From contig MU401493.1 of NCBI GenBank assembly GCA_022579005.1, positions 1 through 47,582 on the forward strand: DNA of 47,582 nucleotides. The letters run 5' to 3'. Positions within the stretch are counted from its first letter, which is position 1; the number at the start of each line of letters is the position of its first letter. Position numbers and translations under genes: made by a program. This DNA comes from Poronia punctata. Its lineage: Eukaryota; Ascomycota; Sordariomycetes; Xylariales; Xylariaceae. The notes below the pieces were generated by a model that searched no databases, was not told the DNA's origin, and saw nothing but the letters and a program-made list of their open reading frames with translations. Of this stretch, positions 1 through 10,162 are shown one piece after another.

Positions 1-24
1 GTAATTGTAGTACTACTACATACT

Positions 25-130
25 ACAGTAGTATTACTACATGTAGTATTAGTATAGGCATTTACTAACCTATGTAGTATTAGTATAGGCTGTTATTAAC
101 TACATGTAGTATTAGTATAGGCAATTACTA
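25..130. repeat. Short TA-rich direct repeat, three copies of TAGTATTAGTATAGGC
   Basis: The word TAGTATTAGTATAGGC occurs three times in the first 125 bases, twice preceded by ACATG and separated by 20 to 30 bases of related TA-rich sequence (TTACTAAC, TTATTAAC). The array may continue to the left of the window. It has no coding potential. Confidence 0.7.
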
Positions 131-421
131 CATTAGTATTACTAATTTACAACCCTGCCTGTTGAGCAGTGAGCACGTACAGTACATACTACGATAGGCA
201 CACACAGTGTTCAACACTAGGTAGAATTTCTCAAAGAGCTCACCTCGGGTAAAATACAAACATGCGTATTCTGGCTAGACTAGGTGGGAACAAGTATGTC
301 ACTTCAAGTATACACAAGTCAAATATTTGGGGGGCATGAGGGACGGGGAGGAAAGTATTGACAAGTATTCCAAGGTACCCGCCCGCTAGGCGCTAGCGCA
401 GACCCTTGTAAAAGCGAGCGG

Positions 422-430
422 ATCTGATAA
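422..430 (+). promoter_or_regulatory. SreA-type iron GATA site ATCTGATAA
   Basis: The 9-mer matches the ATCWGATAA consensus of the fungal iron-responsive GATA repressors. Its wider context, GCGGATCTGATAAGA (418-432), is identical to the site at 16991-17005 upstream of the acyl-CoA ligase. It lies about 840 bp upstream of the AIF-like start codon. Binding is inferred from sequence only. Confidence 0.6.
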
Positions 431-538
431 GAAATAAGATGCTCAATGTCTTGGCATGTAATTCAACCAAACCAATCATTATCCCTGTCCATCAAATGCT
501 GCGAGATTTTTTAACCGAGGTGACGATGTAACTTTTCT

Positions 539-547
539 TTATCAGAT
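539..547 (-). promoter_or_regulatory. SreA-type iron GATA site, reverse orientation
   Basis: The plus strand reads TTATCAGAT, which is ATCTGATAA on the minus strand. It is the second iron-GATA match upstream of the AIF-like oxidoreductase, about 720 bp before its start codon. The two sites lie on either side of a CCAAT box (472-476). Confidence 0.55.
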
Positions 548-1267
548 CGAATGGAAATTCGGTGTTGAGCACCGGCACATGTCACCTGTCTACTTGTACT
601 CCCACAAAATGCTTTACTGTGTACAATATACTGTGGTTATGGCTCATGATGGTCAAGCTGAAACATGTGCCTGTGCCTGCGCCTGCTTCTTTCCCACTGC
701 CCAGTCTGAATGGTATCGCAATCTGCTGCCCAAGTCGTAGTTTCCTTGTAAAACGCAAAATGGTCAATGGCATACAGACAATACCTACCTCGAGTAGCCT
801 AGAATAATGAGCTCCCCGCTTGATGTATTGCGCAATGCTCTTACGAGTACGAGTAGGTAATCCATAATCCACCGACTCCTCGGGCGACATCGGCAGTTCC
901 CGGCCACTTCGGACTCACAGTGTTGATTTCATCACTTGAACCCGAATTATGCCAAGCTGTACCTGTTCCGTCCCACTAGTATAGCAAGTGGCAGTCCACG
1001 CTTTTGGGTCATTTTAATTCGGGTCTGTGACTTCAGGGTTCTTCCTCTTGGCCGATACGGCGATTCAAAGAAGGGGAAAAGGAAGTTTGTCGTGCAAGTC
1101 TACTGACACGTGCCCCTCTCCGTCCTCCTTTACCTCACCTTTCCAACACAATATCATTCTTTCTATACTCGTGGACAATCATTGGGTTCTAGTTTCAACT
1201 GTCTCCTGAACTAGCCCTCACTTTTGAATATCTTGTGGGAACATATTACTCTCTCATCTCAAAAACC

Positions 1268-2711
1268 ATGACTGTAGACGGGGTAAACGCTGGCACATCG
1301 CCATGCCAATACCGGGTTTTGGTAGCTGGTGGCTGCTACTCTGGTCTATCGACAGCCATAAGTCTCCTAGAGAAATGCGATGCAATCAGCTCGCCTATAT
1401 CGGTTGATATCACCATCGTCGACGAGCGTGACGGGTTCTGTATGTCTGTCGTCTTGAGTTTTGCCCACCAGCTCCCCATGGAAGTGTGACACTAACGAGA
1501 CAATACCTGATTTAGTCCACGTCATCGGATCACCCCTAGCCATGGCATCAAAGGAATACGCCAAGAAGGCCTGGGTAGAATACAAGGACATCAAGATACT
1601 CCAGCGACCCAACGTGACTTTTATCCAAGGCAGCGTCGCCAATGTCGACTGCGACAACAAGACTGCCACCATCACGGAACGCAAGACACAGAAGACGAGG
1701 ACAGAGAGCTACGACTTCTTTGTTGCCGCTACCGGACTAAGGAGAGTGTGGCCTGTCGTACCACAGGCTTTGACGAGGGATACCTATCTTACCGAGGTGG
1801 GAGCCCATATCGACAGAGTGCTGGACAGCAAGGCGCCTGTGCTAGTCGTTGGTGGAGGTTCGTACTTGGTTTCTACGTCTTCAACATCTTTTGTCGTCTC
1901 ATCAAGCTAACCACATTTTGATCATATCCAGGCGCTGTCGGCATCGAGATGGCCGCCGAGCTGAAGCACATAAGTCCAGACCTCCAAGTAACACTAGCAC
2001 ACTCTCGCGACAAGCTCCTATCGGCCGAGCCGCTACCCGACAACGTCAAGGACTGCGCATTGGATCTCACAGAGGAAACGGGCGTCGAAGTCCTCCTCAA
2101 CCACCGACTAGCAGCCACCACACCGGTGAAACAGGCAGACGGCTCGATGACGTATCATGTCGAATTCACCAACGGCCACAAGATGGTAGCTAGCGAGGTC
2201 GTCACGGCGATATCAAGCAGCGTGCCATCAACGACATACCTTCCCTCTTCAGCACTCGACGAAGACGGATACGTCAATGTGCGTCCTACCATGCAATTCC
2301 CTACGGGAGTACCCCATGCGGACGCTCACTTTGCCGTGGGCGACCTCATCCATTGGTCTGGCATCAAGCGTTGCGGTGCAGCCATGCATGAGGGCAAGTT
2401 TGCCGCTGCCAACGTCCATCAGATCATGATGCAGGAGCTGCAGGGAAAGGAGCCTGAATTTAGCCAGTTGGGAGAGATCCCGCCTATGATCGGCCTAGCT
2501 GTGGGCAAGAATGCGCTTTCGTATGGTACGGATGGTATGAATTATGGACCGCAGGTCATGAAGTTGTTTTTTGAAGAAGACTTGGGATTTAGAAGTAAGT
2601 TGTCTCTTGTTTCCCTCGCGTCGTTTGTTCAAAGGGGGGATCGGGATTGTAGCTGACATGTTTTTGACAGTTGTTTGGGATTACCTTCGCCTTGGCGGCG
2701 TTAAGGCATAG
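1268..2711 (+). CDS. AIF/AMID (FSP1)-like FAD-dependent NAD(P)H oxidoreductase, four exons
   Basis: This is a pyridine nucleotide-disulfide oxidoreductase-type flavoprotein of the AIFM2/AMID group, which passes electrons from NAD(P)H through FAD to quinones or other acceptors. Proposed exons are 1268-1439, 1516-1857, 1932-2594 and 2671-2711, giving 405 residues. Introns are 74 to 76 nt with GTATGT, GTTCGT and GTAAGT donors. The joins restore family signatures: VAGGCYSGLSTA (FAD-binding Rossmann loop) near residue 20, then DGFFHVIGSPLA across the first junction, and VVGGGAVGIEMAAEL (second dinucleotide fold) across the second. FAVGDLIHW near the C-terminus is the second FAD contact. No signal peptide or membrane segment is evident. 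Two SreA-type sites lie upstream and the gene converges on sidF, so a role in iron homeostasis is plausible but inferred. The substrate is unknown. Confidence 0.88.
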
Positions 2712-3071
2712 ATGGAACAATCTATGGATCGGAACGGGACGGGACGGGATTGAGACAAGATTTGATGATGGTGTAAGGCGTTTAAAGAGATGGGTGGAAG
2801 GGTACTTTTGGGTTTTATGATTCTTTTCTCAAAATTTGTATATATCTTTGGGGAACTTGCTTAATTTTATGATGACATTTGACACACTTTCTTCTCTCCA
2901 CGAGACCCGCGTCGATAAAATCCAAAGTCATGAATATTTTTCTTCCTCGTGTTCAAACATCTGCGTACACTTAAAATCCAAGGTAATTAATTCCCAAGCA
3001 GTAAACTAGGTAATCAACCTAACCTACCCTACCCTACACAATCTCAAAAAAAAAAAAAAAAATCAATAAAA
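2712..3071. terminator. Convergent intergenic region, shared 3' ends of the oxidoreductase and sidF
   Basis: This 360 bp region separates two convergent genes and should hold both polyadenylation regions. A run of about 16 A at 3046-3061 is the most obvious feature. No ORF of note is present. Confidence 0.5.
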
Positions 3072-4523
3072 TCACAACTTTGGCAAAACCCCCACCCCCG
3101 TCCCCCCAACAACCTTCTCACTCTCATACAACGGCGAGATCTGAAAGAACCTCTCTCGGGAACAGCGCACAAAAGCCGACCTCTTATGCGGCAAATCCAC
3201 AAACTTATCCAATCCGAACCCATGCATGAAATCATACATCAGGACGGACCCGTTTGTGAATTTCGGTTCGCCAATGATGTAATTCGTCCGGGGATCGTCG
3301 AGGAAGAGATAATGCATCAGGCTCGACCACCAGGCCGTCACGCGATGGGGGCCGCGATACCGAACGTCGCCTACGAGGGAGTGGCGGCCGCGGTCGTAGT
3401 CGTTGGCCGAGTAGTAGGCTCCTAGTTTATCTTCCTGTTTTTTATAAAGGGAAAAAAAATCATCCGGCTGTTAGAAAGACATACATACACAGGGGCAAGG
3501 GAGTAAGGTTAAGGAGAGGGGGAAAGTGGGGGGGGGGGGATGAATATAGTTTACCTTTCCCCAATAAACCTCGAAATAAGCGAAAAACGTATCATCGAAC
3601 CTCGCGAGAATAGTAGTCTGATGAGGATCGTCGTGCGCCCTGCGCAGATACTCCCGATGTTGATCGAGCGTGCCCGTCTCGTTCCATCCTTGCGAGACGC
3701 GCGGGTCGTTCTGCCATTCGTGGAATAAGCGCAGGTGTTGGGCGTCTTGCCAATCGAGCGCTACCATGCTGAAGTTCTCGCCGAGATGGGGGATCCACCG
3801 GCTGTATATGACGGATCCGGGACGGGGCTTGGCGGGTCGGCGGGGATGCCATGTGAATGCCTGGCCGGGGATGGATGTCATGGTGTGTGTGAGGGGGGTG
3901 AGGGGGTAGGAGGATAGGGGTTTGGAGGTGGAGGTGGAGGTGGGGGTGGAGGTGGAGGTGAAAGGGAGGACGTCTTCGGGGATCCATGCTGTTCGGGGCC
4001 CGAAGGGGGAGCCGGCGCCTTGCCAGAATGTATTCCTGGGGACGAAGAGTTCGTCGGTGTTGGTTTCCGGGTGGTCGATGGCTAGAAAGACGGTCTTGAG
4101 CTGAGTTGCGAGATTAGATTTCCCCGGACCGCTGAGCGAGAGACGGAACCCTTCCATCGTGGGTCGGATGGTGAAGAGGATGTAGATGTGTAGCCATGCT
4201 TGGGCGAGTGTTGGTGTCGCTCCGTCTTCTTCTTCTCCCCATGTCCATGTTGAGCAGGGAGAGCGACGGGTACGGCCCCAGGGGGTGTTGTTGGATTCTG
4301 GGGGCCGTTCGCTGGATTTGAGGTCTATGGGGTGGGTGAAGAATAACTGGTCATTGTGCAAGGGTTCAGGGGGAGGATTGGTTTTGTTGTCGGGTTTGAG
4401 AGGTTGGATTTGGTATAAGGGTATTGAACCATCGGTTGTTTTTTCAGTCTTGATCAAACCGTAAGGTGTTTGGTAGGGATGGGGAAGCCTGAGGATAGGC
4501 TCGGTTTCTGATGTGGATGACAT
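3072..4523 (-). CDS. sidF: SidF-like N5-hydroxyornithine transacylase (siderophore acyltransferase), two exons
   Basis: This enzyme is predicted to transfer an acyl group (anhydromevalonyl in the Aspergillus fusarinine/TAFC pathway) from CoA to N5-hydroxyornithine. Exons are 4523-3555 and 3434-3072 with a 120 nt phase-0 intron, giving 443 residues against about 460 for characterised SidF. The C-terminal GNAT/IucB-like domain (about 240-435) shows IPHLGENFSMVALDW, HEWQNDPRVSQGW, FFAYFEVYWGKED across the junction, YSANDYDRGRH and the LMHYLFLDDP segment. Residues 189-200 are a Ser/Thr-Pro linker. The protein ends in Pro-Lys-Leu, a near match to PTS1, which fits the peroxisomal location known for SidF. 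Three ATCTGATAA sites lie 630-730 bp upstream. An acetylating SidL-type enzyme is the alternative. The SidF assignment rests on family plus context. Confidence 0.85.
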
Positions 4524-5816
4524 TGTTTGAAGATGAGATGGTATGATATGAATGAGTTCTATCTGTCAATGTCTATTGTAGTTTGTCTTTATTTCAAATA
4601 TGACGAACAATAAGTTGCGGATGAAGTTCACGTCAAAAGATCAAAGTATGTCTGTCTGTCTGTCTATCTATCACCAGAGCCGATGTCTTCCGAGGGGAAT
4701 AATCGATTCGGTGGAGTAGGTATAGGTATTCCTTGAAAACAACGGCTTCCCATATACTTACACACATCCTAGTCTCATTACTTGTGAATATCCATCCATT
4801 CAACTATCTTGTCATGCCATTTTCCACGTACCATTAGAGTGACTCCAAGCCCTTGGCCATATTTTGACTGACGTCGCTCTCCCGGCGTAGCACCCGAGTG
4901 TACCATTACGTACACGTACACTGTTTCCATCAGGCTGTACGTGTATAAAGGCCCATGTTATTATCTCCCTGATCAAGCAACTAGTCTAGACTAATTACCT
5001 GCCAGCCCGGTCATGTACCATCAAAGTACCAGACTAAAAAGGTACATCCCTCTCACACAAAGTGACAAAACAAAAAATTTTCACCGCTACGAGGTAAAAA
5101 AACAGAAAAGGGTGGTTGTGGTTGGGCTGCGGGCATTGTGTTTCCTTGGCACGGATCTGATAACTTTAAATGGGGTCATATTTGCGGGTTACAGCAGGAT
5201 CTGATAATTTTGTTGTGGGGGCCACAAGTGGAGTTCTTGAACGGATCTGATAAACAACCTCGGACCGACACCGGAATGTTCGTTTTTTCGGTGTTGGTTA
5301 CTTGGTGAGACTTGGAGATACCTACTTGGCAAGGATAGGATGTTGGGTTGGCACTTGTTGGTTGCGGACTGTGTTGATTAGGTAAATATGCACAGTATGG
5401 AATGAATTCTTTGTGTGATGTGATATGGGCGCTTACATAAGATACTAAACTCCCCCTATTGAAGTTAATGTGATGGGATTTGTGTGTTAGGTAAGGGTGT
5501 TGTTTTTACTACTTTGTGCTTCCTACTTCTTCTGGACAGCCTGTTCACCTGTACGATTTACTGCGATTATGGTGTAAAAAGGATATTTATGGTATGAGTT
5601 GTTGATTCTTTACGAGGTCTACACATTTCAGAATGTGTAGGAAGTTCTTATATATAGACATTGGGTAGGGCCAGGTGTCTATACCCTCAACACATTGACC
5701 CAAGTTCAATGAAGCCATACCTATCCCCCCCTAGCCAACCAGTTGTCCCAACCGCTCTAACACAAATGAGGGGTATCACCGATTCCACCGTTGCTTCCGT
5801 CGTCAACGTCCCTTTT
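4524..5816. other. sidF promoter region and intergenic DNA
   Basis: No gene is supported here. The segment holds the sidF leader, a short TGTC/TATC run near 4650-4672 and the triple iron-GATA cluster at 5155-5253. The stretch from 5260 to 5816 shows nothing beyond A/T-rich and G/T-rich sequence. Confidence 0.5.
5155..5253 (+). promoter_or_regulatory. Cluster of three SreA-type ATCTGATAA sites upstream of sidF
   Basis: Exact copies of ATCTGATAA start at 5155, 5199 and 5245, all in the same orientation, with starts 44 and 46 bp apart. The first and third share the longer context ACGGATCTGATAA. Regular spacing on one face of the helix and the position 0.63-0.73 kb upstream of the sidF start codon suggest a functional operator for an iron-responsive GATA repressor. 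No binding evidence is available from sequence alone. Confidence 0.7.
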
Positions 5817-6650
5817 TCACGCCGTTTGTTGTGTTTGATGCAGGCGTAAAAGCTTGGGGCTGAAGACAAAGTGTTTGGCGTTGAAAAATCCACCGGTATT
5901 GTCCATGTATTGACCGTTCTCTGAGTTAATGCTCACATACAGCGCGTTTGCAGCGTGACCTGATTTGGTGGCCTTGGTATTGTCCTCAACAGCCTGATCG
6001 TCGTCGTCTTGATCAGGGGCCATGTACCAGCGATAAACCTCTTTCCGTTCCTTTTTAAATACCTCTCTGAACTCAGCAAATTCATGGCGATACGCTGCCA
6101 AGCGGGGTTGGACTTGCATCAGGATACTCTGTTCGTCAAAGAGTTCTCGACGGGACTTTGCAGTAGGTACTTTGTTTTTCCAGTCTGCAACGTCTCGTTT
6201 AAAATCTGAGCGGTGTCTGCTAAACTGTGCCCACTCATTTTCCAATACCTTCTTGTAGATTTTCATGTTCATGTATGCGGAGTAGTCTTCCTTGTCGTAG
6301 AAGACCATCTGCCGGTGCTGGGATACAATCATCACGGATTCCGGGATATCCGCGACATGGCTGCGCTCGGGGTTTCTGGTGGAAAAATATCCTTTACTGG
6401 TGAACAAAGTCTTGAATTTTTCTCTGTGCTTTTCCCAATCCTGGCGCATGAGCGCGACATTCTTTCTGGCCACAATACGGAGGTCTGGGCCTGGATCAGA
6501 TGGGCCTGGGTCAGAAGGTTTGGGACCAGAAGGGTTTGGACCAGAAGGGCCTGGGTCGGAAGGTTTGGGACCAGGAGGGCCTGGGTCAGAAGGGTTGGAA
6601 CCAGAAGGGCCTGGGTTGCCGCTGTGGGTGTGGCTGTGGCTGTCGGCCAT
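5817..6650 (-). CDS. Hypothetical protein with N-terminal Pro-Gly-Ser repeats
   Basis: This is an uninterrupted 277-codon frame starting at the ATG at 6650; the frame stays open upstream to about 6710 but without an earlier ATG. Residues 10-56 are near-repeats of P-S-D-P-G-P and S-G-P-x-P, encoded by a GC-rich DNA repeat at about 6484-6618. The remainder (60-277) is charged and looks helical, rich in Lys, Arg, Glu and aromatic residues, with an acidic QDDDDQ patch near residue 213. I recognise no domain, signal peptide or membrane segment. The opposite-strand frame over the repeat is a shadow. It sits between sidF and the Gln/Asn-repeat gene with no iron-GATA site. Expression and exact start are uncertain. 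Confidence 0.6.
   Translation of the reverse strand: MADSHSHTHSGNPGPSGSNPSDPGPPGPKPSDPGPSGPNPSGPKPSDPGPSDPGPDLRIVARKNVALMRQDWEKHREKFKTLFTSKGYFSTRNPERSHVADIPESVMIVSQHRQMVFYDKEDYSAYMNMKIYKKVLENEWAQFSRHRSDFKRDVADWKNKVPTAKSRRELFDEQSILMQVQPRLAAYRHEFAEFREVFKKERKEVYRWYMAPDQDDDDQAVEDNTKATKSGHAANALYVSINSENGQYMDNTGGFFNAKHFVFSPKLLRLHQTQQTA
6484..6618 (-). repeat. Coding minisatellite for the Pro-Gly-Ser repeats
   Basis: The plus strand repeats words such as GGGCCTGGGTCAGAAGG and GGTTTGGGACCAGAAGG in units of about 15 to 36 bp. They encode alternating P-S-D-P-G-P and P-G-P-x-P-S-D/G segments of the hypothetical protein on the minus strand. Copy number probably varies between strains. Confidence 0.7.
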
Positions 6651-8308
6651 GATGGTGTCGGCGACGTGTTTAACAGCGGGATTAAAGGGACTCGGAATAG
6701 TCTGATCCACAATTTATCAATATTCCTGCGAGGCTGCGCAAATGATTCTTTGTGCTTTGTGGTTCCTGGTCCTACGTGTCGGCAAGGTTAAACGTACCGA
6801 TTGAGTAGGTACGTAAACCTATGCCGACTGATGTTGAGTCTTTGATGGTATATATTGTACAGGTAAAGACGAAGAGAAAATTTCTAGGTTAGAGGTGTTT
6901 ATACATGGATACTGGGCACGTTTGATACCCCACCTACAATCTTTATTGTGAACGTCCTCTATTGTGACGTCCTCTATTGTGACGTCCTCTATTGTGACGT
7001 CCTCTATTGTGAACGCCCTCTATTGTCATTGACTAGGTATCTCCCATTGTCACCTGATCCAGCAGATCCACAGCCATGTGCTTTTCTGCCTGCACAATTG
7101 GTAAATAGAATGATGCGAACTGAGCAAGGCTTTTGGCAATTTGAGAATACTTTTATTGCGCTGGTGAAGTAGAGGAAGCACATTGCTCTGACTGACTACC
7201 CCTGAGAACTGAAATTGAACAGTAATAGGAAGAAACATGCAGATTACATCCTCTGTATTTACCTACCTAACCCAATAATATGGAAACACCACGTGACATG
7301 CTCTACCTCAACTTCACCCCAGATGTTCATGACAAAGCTTCCCTACTATCATGCCTGTGTTAAAAAAGCCCCCCTTTATGACTTTATCTACCACGTCGCC
7401 TTGTGTCATAGAGGGTTCGAGAGCTGTTCAACATGTGAATGTTATGTTGTTCTCTACAAGATATAAGATGCTATGCTATGGTGAGACTACATAATTCTGT
7501 AGAGTTGTATTCAAGGTGTTCTAGTATGACCATATAAAAAGACGGCCCCCTTGTTTATCTAGATGCCCAGGGGTCGTATTCTCTATTGTCAACAGTGATT
7601 TTTAATGTAGTGACAGTATGAATATCCCAAGTCTTGAAGCTGTTTGACTGAACTCAGGAGGTTGTGTATAACATCCGGCATATACCTCTTCACAAGGCCG
7701 TCAGCAGATTAAATGATGAAAAGAAGCATATCAGTGTGTTAGAGCTGTCATTATCCCTGGTTAAAAGAAGGATGAATATGCTGCTAAGCTTGTGTTGCCG
7801 TATGTCCTCGGGGTAGCGCGGCTGAGATATGCACCAGCCGCCGGACTTGAGCTTGCCCATTTTCAACCATGCCGTCGACCCAACTAGGGCCTGACCAGCC
7901 GCATGTAGGGCTTTTGAACCTTTTATGGTGCGTCGAGCACAAACACAAACACAAAACATCCATGCCTGCAACATAAATCCCTTCGTGTTAACCATTCCTG
8001 CGCATCCCACTTCTTTCACAATATTCTTCAACCAAGTCATCTCTGGCCTTTCTTCCAAGAAAAGAACATCACGACAAGCAACCGTGAAAGGACTGCCAAC
8101 CAGTTAATCTGCTCACTTGGATGAACATTGTTTATCATCACTTCTTCTGTTGCAAGTTCAGAGTCCTGTCATCTCAAGGTAAGTCGTTCCCATCCTCGCA
8201 TCATCTTCAATATGTGAAGATATCATTACCACTGTAGCAGAGAAGCAGTTGCATCATGCCATGATAGGCCATTGCTAATACCTATCTCACATAGTCGGAT
8301 AATGCACC
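6651..8308. other. Intergenic region between two divergent repeat-rich genes
   Basis: No gene is supported. The segment contains the TGACGTC tandem array at 6944-7026 and the leader of the gene at 8309. A GTAAGT at 8179 and an AG at about 8294 could bound a 5' UTR intron of that gene. Short ORFs at 6948-7172, 7215-7466 and 7690-8058 have no recognisable features. Confidence 0.45.
6944..7026. repeat. Tandem 15-bp array carrying TGACGTC (CRE/bZIP-like) motifs
   Basis: There are five units of CTATTGTGACGTCCT or close variants. Three identical central units give TGACGTC at 6965-6971, 6980-6986 and 6995-7001; the flanking units carry GAACGTC and GAACGCC. TGACGTC is the core of the CRE element bound by ATF/CREB-type bZIP proteins. 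The array lies about 0.3 kb upstream of the start at 6650 and 1.3 kb upstream of the one at 8309. Confidence 0.75.
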
Positions 8309-10162
8309 ATGGCAGACAGAAATCCGAATAATGTCCCGTCTAACGGCCGTCCTCGTATCAACCAGGCACAATTGCCTCCTCCGCCTGCTCCTGGTACTCC
8401 TGGACTGCACTACCCTCCGCCTCCTCAACCTTTTCCTCCAAATGCACCTGGGATGAATTACTATGGACAACATCAGAGTCCAGTCAATAATGCTTATGTA
8501 CAGCATCATAGTCCTGCCAATAATGCTTATGTACAGCATTATAGTCCTGCCAATAATGCTTATGTACAGCATCAGGGTCTGGCCAGCAGTGGTTATCCGC
8601 CATATCAAGTTCCCGTCTACAATGCCTATCAGCAGCATCATGTTCCTGTAGACAATGCCTATCAACAGCATCATGTTCCTGTAAACAATGCCTATCAGCA
8701 GCATCAGGTTCCTGTGGGCAATACTTATCATCATATTCAGGGCCCCTTTCGCAATGACTATCAGCAAAGTCATGCTCCCGCTACCAATAGCTATCAGCAG
8801 AGTCATGCTCCAGTCGACAATGGTCATGAGTACCAGTCAGGAACTTATGTACCGCCTGTCCATTACCAAAGGTACAACCAGCCAGCCAACAATCCGTATG
8901 TTTACAATCCCAATGGCTACCAAGGTACATTGCCTGCACCAGCTGCCTACCCAACGCAACCACAAGTACCATTCAATGGCCCATTGAATGGCAACAGTAC
9001 CTACAACACCCTTCCCCATCAAAACTTTCCCAATAACTCAATGGGCAGAGGGAGCACGCACAGAAATTCCTTTCCTGGCCATCGTCGTCAAAATTCTCTG
9101 CGGCTTTCAAGCCCCAATCGTACCCTTCCTCGCACACACTACAGAAACAGAAATTCTGTAGGTCAACACACATCTCCCATCGGACAAGGAAGCTCTCCAA
9201 ACCATAATTCCAACAGTCGGAATAATCACAGCCGCAACGAGAGCGGCAGCATTGACAACAACAACAACCCAACCACCGAACCTGTTGCCAATTCCTCCCC
9301 ATCTTCCTCTGTGCAAAAAGCCAACAAGAACAAGAAGAAAAAGAAGAAGATGACCAAAGGAAAAAGAAAGGGCAAGGGCAAGAAGCAGCAGCAGCAGCAG
9401 GCCGCAGCCAATGTCACCAACCAGAACCCTGCTGCTTCTTCTTCGGCTTTTCCGACTCCTGCTGATCCTGCGGGTCCTGCTGCTGCCCAGGCACAGAGCA
9501 GCGACCAGGAGAAAGGAATAGTGGATGCTGTTGCTGTCCCTACCACAGCCGGCCGAGAAGAAGTGAATGGTGACACCACCGTCTCGGCTGCCTCTGCCTC
9601 TGCCTCTGCCTCTGCCTCTTCCCTTTCCCGCTACGCCACATACGACATCATCGCGGCCGAAACCCATTTGTTCAACGAGGAGAACGCCAATGCCGCCACA
9701 ACCTCGCACATCCCCGTCCCCGCGGCACAAGAAGGAGAAGATGATCGCAATCGTGTAGGCGACATCTACGACCTCTTGATCGTGGGCTTGACCACGCTCT
9801 ACCCCGGAGACGACGAATACCTCGTCCGAGAATTCCTCAAGGGCACGAATCCGGAATTGACGCAGGATTTCGTCCGGACTTTGTTCGAACAAGTAGAGCA
9901 TAAGTCTAAGGAGCTCGTCAACGCGATGGATGCCTGGGTCAAGAAATATGCCCAGGAGGAGGATGACATGGCGTTTCCGCTGATGTTGGACGCAAGAGGG
10001 ATGATGAGTCATCCCGGTGCTCCCGGTCAGGCGAGGGATGACGAGGAGGAGGAGGACGGGGAGATGATGGGGTTAGATGAGGTTGATGCTCTTATGGAGT
10101 GTCAGAATGCACTTCAGAAGATGATGGAAGGGGTGCAGGATATGGAGATGGATATTGAGTGA
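8309..10162 (+). CDS. Large low-complexity protein with Tyr-Gln-His/Pro-Val repeats and a Lys-rich core
   Basis: This single-exon gene encodes 617 residues starting at the ATG at 8309 (context CACCATGG). Residues 20-48 are proline-rich. Residues 50-175 are about twelve degenerate 10-11-residue units of the form PV-N-NAY-QQH, resembling prion-like or scaffold repeats. A basic patch (337-357, KNKKKKKK and KGKRKGKGKK) leads into a Gln run and could act as a nuclear or nucleolar signal. From about residue 430 an Ala/Ser-rich linker leads to a more ordered acidic C-terminus (DIYDLLIVGLTTLYPGD, then a helical segment, ending in an acidic tail). I recognise no domain; the C-terminal part may be the only folded section. 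There is no signal peptide or membrane helix. An RNA-binding or condensate role would be a guess. Confidence 0.75.
   Translation: MADRNPNNVPSNGRPRINQAQLPPPPAPGTPGLHYPPPPQPFPPNAPGMNYYGQHQSPVNNAYVQHHSPANNAYVQHYSPANNAYVQHQGLASSGYPPYQVPVYNAYQQHHVPVDNAYQQHHVPVNNAYQQHQVPVGNTYHHIQGPFRNDYQQSHAPATNSYQQSHAPVDNGHEYQSGTYVPPVHYQRYNQPANNPYVYNPNGYQGTLPAPAAYPTQPQVPFNGPLNGNSTYNTLPHQNFPNNSMGRGSTHRNSFPGHRRQNSLRLSSPNRTLPRTHYRNRNSVGQHTSPIGQGSSPNHNSNSRNNHSRNESGSIDNNNNPTTEPVANSSPSSSVQKANKNKKKKKKMTKGKRKGKGKKQQQQQAAANVTNQNPAASSSAFPTPADPAGPAAAQAQSSDQEKGIVDAVAVPTTAGREEVNGDTTVSAASASASASASSLSRYATYDIIAAETHLFNEENANAATTSHIPVPAAQEGEDDRNRVGDIYDLLIVGLTTLYPGDDEYLVREFLKGTNPELTQDFVRTLFEQVEHKSKELVNAMDAWVKKYAQEEDDMAFPLMLDARGMMSHPGAPGQARDDEEEEDGEMMGLDEVDALMECQNALQKMMEGVQDMEMDIE

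Larger units (their letters stand above)
1..1267. other. Gene-free left edge and promoter region of the AIF-like gene
   Basis: I see no convincing gene here; the short ORFs overlap on both strands and resemble no family. The first 130 bases hold a TA-rich repeat. Two SreA-type ATCWGATAA sites (422-430 and 539-547) bracket a CCAAT box at 472-476. The rest is the presumed promoter and leader of the oxidoreductase starting at 1268. Confidence 0.6.

Noticed and set aside
3540..4464. Several plus-strand ORFs opposite sidF
   Set aside because: They are antisense shadows of the transacylase exon, with no independent features.
9107..10012. 301-codon minus-strand ORF opposite the Gln/Asn-repeat gene
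   Set aside because: It is a shadow of the repetitive plus-strand coding sequence; the Leu/Cys-rich low-complexity translation is typical of antisense to Ser/Ala/Lys repeats.
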